Part shown: positions 57,225 to 64,000 of the stretch, in pieces
How positions within the stretch are numbered: the stretch's first letter is position 1
Layout of the letters: every line of letters starts with the position of its first letter
Assembly (NCBI RefSeq): GCF_050947335.1
Contig: NW_027473327.1
Location: 1,736,001 to 1,800,000, forward strand
Reading direction: 5' to 3'
From: Megachile rotundata
Taxonomy: Eukaryota > Arthropoda > Insecta > Hymenoptera > Megachilidae
DNA length: 64,000 bases
Notes under the pieces: generated by a model
Database searches by the model: none
What the model was told of the DNA's origin: nothing
Seen by the model: only the letters and a program-made list of their open reading frames with translations
Made by a program: the position numbers and the translations under genes

Positions 57225-60200
57225 TGATTGCATTTGGGAGATTGTATTTTGGAGATTGTAATTGTATGATTGCGATTGTATGATTGGGATTGTATGATTG
57301 TGATTGTATGATTGTGATTGTATGATTGTGATTGTATGATTGTGATTGTATGATTGTGATTGTATGATTGTGATTGTATGATTGTGATTGTATGATTGTG
57401 ATTGTATGATTGTGATTGTATGATTGTAATTGTATGATTATGATTGTCTGATTGTGATTGTATGATTGTGATGGTTTGATTGTGATTGTATGATTGCGAT
57501 ATTATGATTGTGATTGTATGATTGTGATTGTATGATAGCGATTGTATGATTATGATTGTATGATTGTGATTGTATGATTGTGATTGCATGATTTTGAATG
57601 TATGATTGTGATTGTATGATTGTGATTGTATGATTGTGATTGTATGATTGTGATTGTATGATTGTGATTGTATGATTGTGATTGTATGATTGTGATTGTA
57701 TGATTGTGATTGTACGATTGTGATTGTACGATTGTGATTGTACGATTGTGATTGTATGATTGTGATTGTATGATTGTGATTGTATGATTGTGATTGCGTG
57801 ATTGTGATTGTATGATTGGGATTGTATGATTGTGATTGTATGATTGTGATTGTATTATTGTGATATTATGATTGTGATAGTATGACTGTGATTGTATGAC
57901 TGTGATTGTATGATTGTGATTGTATGATTGTGATTGTCTGATTGTGGTTGTATGATTGTGATTGTATGATTGTGATCCTATGATTGTGATTGTATGATTA
58001 TGATTGTATGATTGTGATTGCATGATTGTGATTGTATGATTGTGATAATATGATTGCGAATGTATGATTGGGATTGTATGTCTGTGATTGTATGATTGTG
58101 ATTGTATGATTGTGATTGTATGATTGCATTTGGGAGATTGTATTTTGGAGATTGTAATTGTATGATTGCGATTGTATGATTGGGATTGTATGATTGTGAT
58201 TGTATGATTGTGATTGTATGATTGTGATTTTATGATTGTGATTGTATGATTGTGATTGTATGATTGTGATTGTATGATTGTGATTGTATGATTGTGATTG
58301 TATGATTGTGATTGTATGATTGTAATTGTATGATTATGATTGTCTGATTGTGATTGTATGATTGTGATGGTTTGATTGTGATTGTATGATTGCGATATTA
58401 TGATTGTGATTGTATGATTGTGATTGTATGATAGCGATTGTATGATTATGATTGTATGATTGTGATTGTATGATTGTGATTGCATGATTTTGAATGTATG
58501 ATTGTGATTGTATGATTGTGATTGTATGATTGTGATTGTATGATTGTGATTGTATGATTGTGATTGTATGATTGTGATTGTATGATTGTGATTGTACGAT
58601 TGTGATTGTACGATTGTGATTGTACGATTGTGATTGTATGATTGTGATTGTATGATTGTGATTGTATGATTGTGATTGCGTGATTGTGATTGTATGATTG
58701 GGATTGTATGATTGTGATTGTATGATTGTGATTGTATTATTGTGATATTATGATTGTGATAGTATGACTGTGATTGTATGACTGTGATTGTATGATTGTG
58801 ATTGTATGATTGTGATTGTCTGATTGTGGTTGTATGATTGTGATTGTATGATTGTGATCCTATGATTGTGATTGTATGATTATGATTGTATGATTGTGAT
58901 TGCATGATTGTGATTGTATGATTGTGATAATATGATTGCGAATGTATGATTGGGATTGTATGTCTGTGATTGTATGATTGTGATTGTATGATTGTGATTG
59001 TATGATTGTGATAGTATGATTGTGATTGTAAGATTGTGATTGTATGTCTGTGATTGTATGATTGCGATTGTATGATTGTGATTGTATGATTGTGATTGTA
59101 TGATTGTGATTGTATGATTGTGATTGTATGATTGTGATTGTATGATTGTGATTGTATGATTGTGATTGTATGCTTGTGATTGTATGATTGTGATTGTATG
59201 ATTGTAATTGTATGATTATGATAGTATGATTGTGATTGTAAGATTGTGGTTGTATGACTGTGATTGTATGATTGTGATTGTATGATTGTGATTGTATGAT
59301 TAGGATTGTATGATTGTGATAGTATGATTGTGATTGTATGATTGTGATTGTATGATTGTGATTGTGTGATTGTGATTGTATGATTGCATTTGGGAGATTG
59401 TATTTTGGAGATTGTAATTGTATGATTGCGATTGTATGATTGGGATTGTATGATTGTGATTGTATGATTGTGATTGTATGATTGTGATTGTATGATTGTG
59501 ATTGTATGATTGTGATTGTATGATTGTGATTGTATGATTGTGATTGTATGATTGTGATTGTATGATTGTGATTGTATGATTGTAATTGTATGATTATGAT
59601 TGTCTGATTGTGATTGTATGATTGTGATGGTTTGATTGTGATTGTATGATTGCGATATTATGATTGTGATTGTATGATTGTGATTGTATGATAGCGATTG
59701 TATGATTATGATTGTATGATTGTGATTGTATGATTGTGATTGCATGATTTTGAATGTATGATTGTGATTGTATGATTGTGATTGTATGATTGTGATTGTA
59801 TGATTGTGATTGTATGATTGTGATTGTATGATTGTGATTGTATGATTGTGATTGTATGATTGTGATTGTACGATTGTGATTGTACGATTGTGATTGTACG
59901 ATTGTGATTGTATGATTGTGATTGTATGATTGTGATTGTATGATTGTGATTGCGTGATTGTGATTGTATGATTGGGATTGTATGATTGTGATTGTATGAT
60001 TGTGATTGTATTATTGTGATATTATGATTGTGATAGTATGACTGTGATTGTATGACTGTGATTGTATGATTGTGATTGTATGATTGTGATTGTCTGATTG
60101 TGGTTGTATGATTGTGATTGTATGATTGTGATCCTATGATTGTGATTGTATGATTATGATTGTATGATTGTGATTGCATGATTGTGATTGTATGATTGTG

Positions 60201-62068
60201 ATAATATGATTGCGAATGTATGATTGGGATTGTATGTCTGTGATTGTATGATTGTGATTGTATGATTGTGATTGTATGATTGCATTTGGGAGATTGTATT
60301 TTGGAGATTGTAATTGTATGATTGCGATTGTATGATTGGGATTGTATGATTGTGATTGTATGATTGTGATTGTATGATTGTGATTTTATGATTGTGATTG
60401 TATGATTGTGATTGTATGATTGTGATTGTATGATTGTGATTGTATGATTGTGATTGTATGATTGTGATTGTATGATTGTGATTGCATGATTTTGAATGTA
60501 TGATTGTGATTGTATGATTGTGATTGTATGATTGTGATTGTATGATTGTGATTGTATGATTGTGATTGTATGATTGTGATTGTACGATTGTGATTGTACG
60601 ATTGTGATTGTATGATTGTGATTGTATGATTGTGATTGTATGATTGTGATTGCGTGATTGTGATTGTATTATTGGGATTGTATGATTGTGATTGTATGAT
60701 TGTGATTGTATTATTGTGATATTATGATTGTGATAGTATGACTGTGATTGTATGACTGTGATTGTATGATTGTGATTGTATGATTGTGATTGTCTGATTG
60801 TGGTTGTATGATTGTGATTGTATGATTGTGATCCTATGATTGTGATTGTATGATTATGATTGTATGATTGTGATTGCATGATTGTGATTGTATGATTGTG
60901 ATAATATGATTGCGAATGTATGATTGGGATTGTATGTCTGTGATTGTATGATTGTGATTGTATGATTGTGATTGTATGATTGTGATAGTATGATTGTGAT
61001 TGTAAGATTGTGATTGTATGTCTGTGATTGTATGATTGCGATTGTATGATTGTGATTGTATGATTGTGATTGTATGATTGTGATTGTATGATTGTGATTG
61101 TATGATTGTGATTGTATGATTGTGATTGTATGATTGTGATTGTATGCTTGTGATTGTATGATTGTGATTGTATGATTGTAATTGTATGATTATGATAGTA
61201 TGATTGTGATTGTAAGATTGTGGTTGTATGACTGTGATTGTATGATTGTGATTGTATGATTGTGATTGTATGATTAGGATTGTATGATTGTGATAGTATG
61301 ATTGTGATTGTATGATTGTGATTGTATGATTGTGATTGTGTGATTGTGATTGTATGATTGCATTTGGGAGATTGTATTTTGGAGATTGTAATTGTATGAT
61401 TGCGATTGTATGATTGGGATTGTATGATTGTGATTGTATGATTGTGATTGTATGATTGTGATTGTATGATTGTGATTGTATGATTGTGATTGTATGATTG
61501 TGATTGTATGATTGTGATTGTATGATTGTGATTGTATGATTGTGATTGTATGATTGTAATTGTATGATTATGATTGTCTGATTGTGATTGTATGATTGTG
61601 ATGGTTTGATTGTGATTGTATGATTGCGATATTATGATTGTGATTGTATGATTGTGATTGTATGATAGCGATTGTATGATTATGATTGTATGATTGTGAT
61701 TGTATGATTGTGATTGCATGATTTTGAATGTATGATTGTGATTGTATGATTGTGATTGTATGATTGTGATTGTATGATTGTGATTGTATGATTGTGATTG
61801 TATGATTGTGATTGTATGATTGTGATTGTATGATTGTGATTGTATGATTGTGATTGTATGATTGTGATTGTATGATTGTGATTGTATGATTGTAATTGTA
61901 TGATTATGATAGTATGATTGTGATTGTAAGATTGTGGATGTATGACTGTGATTGTATGATTGTGATTGTATGATTGTGATTGTATGATTAGGATTGTATG
62001 ATTGTGATAGTATGATTGTGATTGTATGATTGTGATTGTATGATTGTGATTGTGTGATTGTGATTGTA
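57225..62068. repeat. Nested sub-repeats inside copy D (896 + 1,260 bp)
   Basis: Cassette spacings of 896, 1,260, 896, 1,078 and 714 bp reproduce those of copy C exactly. The expansion of the 2,156-bp sub-HOR therefore happened before C and D were duplicated from each other. No gene or unique DNA interrupts the ladder. Confidence 0.88.
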
Positions 62069-64000
62069 TGATTGCATTTGGGAGATTGTATTTTGGAGAT
62101 TGTAATTGTATGATTGCGATTGTATGATTGGGATTGTATGATTGTGATTGTATGATTGTGATTGTATGATTGTGATTGTATGATTGTGATTGTATGATTG
62201 TGATTGTATGATTGTGATTGTATGATTGTGATTGTATGATTGTAATTGTATGATTATGATTGTCTGATTGTGATTGTATGATTGTGATGGTTTGATTGTG
62301 ATTGTATGATTGCGATATTATGATTGTGATTGTATGATTGTGATTGAATGATAGCGATTGAATGATTATGATTGTATGATTGTGATTGTATGATTATGAC
62401 TGTATGGTTGTGATTGTATGATTGTGATGGTATGATTGTGATTGTATGATTGTGATTGTATGATTGTGATAGTATGATTGTGATTGTATGATTGTGATTG
62501 CGTGATTGTGATTGTAAGATTGCAATTGTATGATTGTGATTGTATAATTGTGATTGTATGATTGTGATAGTATGATTGTGATTGTATGATTGCGATTGCG
62601 TGATTGTGATTGTATGATTGTGATTGTATGATTGTGATTGTATGATTGTGATTGTATGATTGTGATATTATGATTGTGATAGTATGACTGTGATTGTATG
62701 ACTGTGATTGTATGATTGTGATTGTATGATTGTGATTGTCTGATTGTGGTTGTATGATTGTGATTGTATGATTGTGATCGTATGATTGTGATTGTATGAT
62801 TATGATTGTATGATTGTGATTGCATGATTGTGATTGTATGATTGTGATAATATGATTGCGAATATATGATTGTGATTGTATGTCTGTGATTGTATGATTG
62901 TGATTGTAAGATTGTGATTGTATGTCTGTGATTGTATGATTGTGATTGTATGATTGTGATTGTATGATTGTGATTGTATGATTGTGATTGTATGATTGTG
63001 ATTGTATGATTGCATTTGGGAGATTGTATTTTGGAGATTGTAATTGTATGATTGCGATTGTGTGATTGTGATTGTATGATTGTGATTGTATGATTGTGAT
63101 TGTATGATCGTGATTGTATGATTGTGACTGTATGATTGTGATTGTATGATTGTGATAGTATGATTGTGATTGTATGATTGTGATTGTATGGCTGTGATTG
63201 TATGATTGTGGTTGTGCGATTGTGATTGTACGATTGTGATTGTGCGATTGTGACTGTATGATTGTTATTGTATGATTATGATGGAATGATTGTGATTGCA
63301 TGATTGTGATTGTATGATTGTGATTGCATGATTTTGAATGTATGATTGTGATTGTAAGATTGTGATTGTATGACTGTGATTGTGTGATTGTGATTGTATG
63401 ATTGTGATTGTATGATTATGATTGTATGATTGTGATTGTATGATTGTATTTGGGAGATTGTATTTTGGAGATTGTAATTGTATCATTGCGATTGCATGAT
63501 TGTGATTATATGATTGTGATTGTATGACTGTGATTGTATGATTGTGATTGTGCGATTGTGGTTGTACGATTGTGATTGTACGATTGTGATTGTATGATTG
63601 TGATTGTATGATTATGATTGTATGATTGCGATAGTATGATTGTGATTGTAAGATTGTGGTTGAATGTCTGTGATTGTATGATTGTGATTGTATGATTGTG
63701 ATTGTATGATTAGGATTGTATGATTGTGATAGTATGATTGCGATTGTATGATTGTGATTGTATGATTGTGATTGTATGATTGTAATTGTATGATTATGAT
63801 TGTATGATTGTGATTGTATGATTGTGATGGTTTGATTGTGATTGTATGATTGCGATATTATGATTGTGATTGTATAATTGTGATAGCATGATTGCGAATG
63901 TATGATTGTGATTGTATGTCTGTGATTGTATGATTGTGATTGTATGATTGTGATTGTATGATCGTGATTGCATGATTGTGATAGTATGATTGTGATTGTG

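Larger units (their letters stand above)
1..64000. repeat. 14-bp tandem satellite array, whole window
   Basis: The window consists entirely of head-to-tail 14-bp units with + strand consensus TGATTGTGATTGTA, about 4,571 units in one orientation. The unit reads as TGATTG, TGATTG, TA, so it probably arose from a duplicated hexamer. The consensus has 7 T, 4 G, 3 A and no C, giving about 29% GC and a strongly C-poor + strand. Units start at positions equal to 7 modulo 14 at 7, 651, 2821, 9205, 14105, 20265, 25893, 32277, 41083, 48349, 55503, 62349 and 63973, so no net length change accumulates across the window. Variants are substitutions, such as TGATTGCGATTGTA, CGATTGTGATTGTA, TGATTATGATTGTA, TGATTGTGATAGTA and TGACTGTGATTGTA. 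No flanking unique sequence or inserted mobile element is visible. A eukaryotic heterochromatic satellite is the best interpretation; the species and chromosome position cannot be told. Confidence 0.98.
55461..64000. repeat. Large HOR copy D (truncated by window end)
   Basis: Near-identical repeat of 46.26-54.83 kb. The cassette ladder 57225, 58121, 59381, 60277, 61355, 62069, 63007, 63441 matches copy C from 48027 at 9,198 bp up to 62069, then at 9,170 bp. The step between the last values is a two-unit (28-bp) contraction just left of 63007: the run from the TATGTCTG unit to the cassette is 119 bp in C (53723-53842) and 91 bp in D (62921-63012). Few substitutions separate C and D by eye; one is GTGGTTG near 63559 for GTGATTG near 54389. 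The copy continues beyond 64000. Confidence 0.9.

Noticed and set aside
2886..63486. Dozens of long antisense open frames (60 to 1,067 codons) that could be called repetitive proteins
   Set aside because: The - strand repeat has no stop in any frame, and all frames give the same 14-residue cycle, so open frames are expected without coding. They overlap in several frames at once, start and stop at random variant units, and show no non-repeat domain or gene context.
1..64000. CRISPR array
   Set aside because: The units are contiguous 14-mers with no unique spacers, and no associated genes are present.
1..64000. Telomeric repeat array
   Set aside because: The unit lacks the G-run of TTAGGG-like telomere repeats; G-runs of three occur only in cassette units and TGATTGGG variants.
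1..64000. G-quadruplex-forming region
   Set aside because: The consensus has only single G residues, and GGG occurs at isolated cassettes too far apart to form a quadruplex in one tract.
1..64000. TATA boxes or promoters within TGTATGATTG-type units
   Set aside because: The motifs recur in every unit and have no start-site context, so they carry no information.
1..64000. Naming the satellite or the species
   Set aside because: I do not recognise this 14-mer from any named satellite family, and nothing non-repetitive in the window allows taxonomic assignment beyond a probable eukaryote.

Overview
The whole 64 kb window is one uninterrupted tandem array of a 14-bp satellite/minisatellite unit. 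Its + strand consensus is TGATTGTGATTGTA, which is two copies of the hexamer TGATTG plus TA. I see no gene, RNA gene, transposon, CRISPR array or unique sequence, and the array runs off both ends. The scale, the absence of genes and the higher-order repeat (HOR) organisation point to a eukaryotic nuclear genome, probably heterochromatin (pericentromeric, subtelomeric or sex-chromosome-like) resolved by long reads. I do not recognise the satellite and cannot name the organism.

The most striking property is register. In this rotation, units start at positions equal to 7 modulo 14 from the first full unit (7) to the last ones (63973). I checked 77 landmark cassettes plus other scattered points by hand, and none is out of phase. 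Divergence between units is therefore essentially substitution only. Every duplication distance I measured is an exact multiple of 14, and copies differ by whole-unit gains and losses (1, 2, 12 or 14 units).

Layout. 1-2.6 kb: mixed variant units. 2.6-11.1 kb: two diverged copies of a roughly 4.7-kb block with local duplications inside. 11.35-20.5 kb: a tandem duplication with a period of about 4.4-4.9 kb. 20.5-30.0 kb: large HOR copy A. 30.0-33.0 kb: secondary duplicate of 26.1-28.9 kb. 33.0-35.7 kb: an island of left-type sequence. 35.7-45.08 kb: HOR copy B. 45.08-55.46 kb: HOR copy C. 55.46-64.0 kb: HOR copy D, cut by the window end. C and D are nearly identical at a 9,212/9,198/9,170-bp offset, so they are the youngest duplication; the left third is older and more heterogeneous.

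The - strand of the consensus has no stop codon in any frame. Because 14 is not a multiple of 3, all three frames read the same 14-residue peptide cycle, HTITIIQSQSYNHN. This explains the many long antisense open frames (up to 1,067 codons). They follow from the repeat arithmetic and I do not annotate them as genes.
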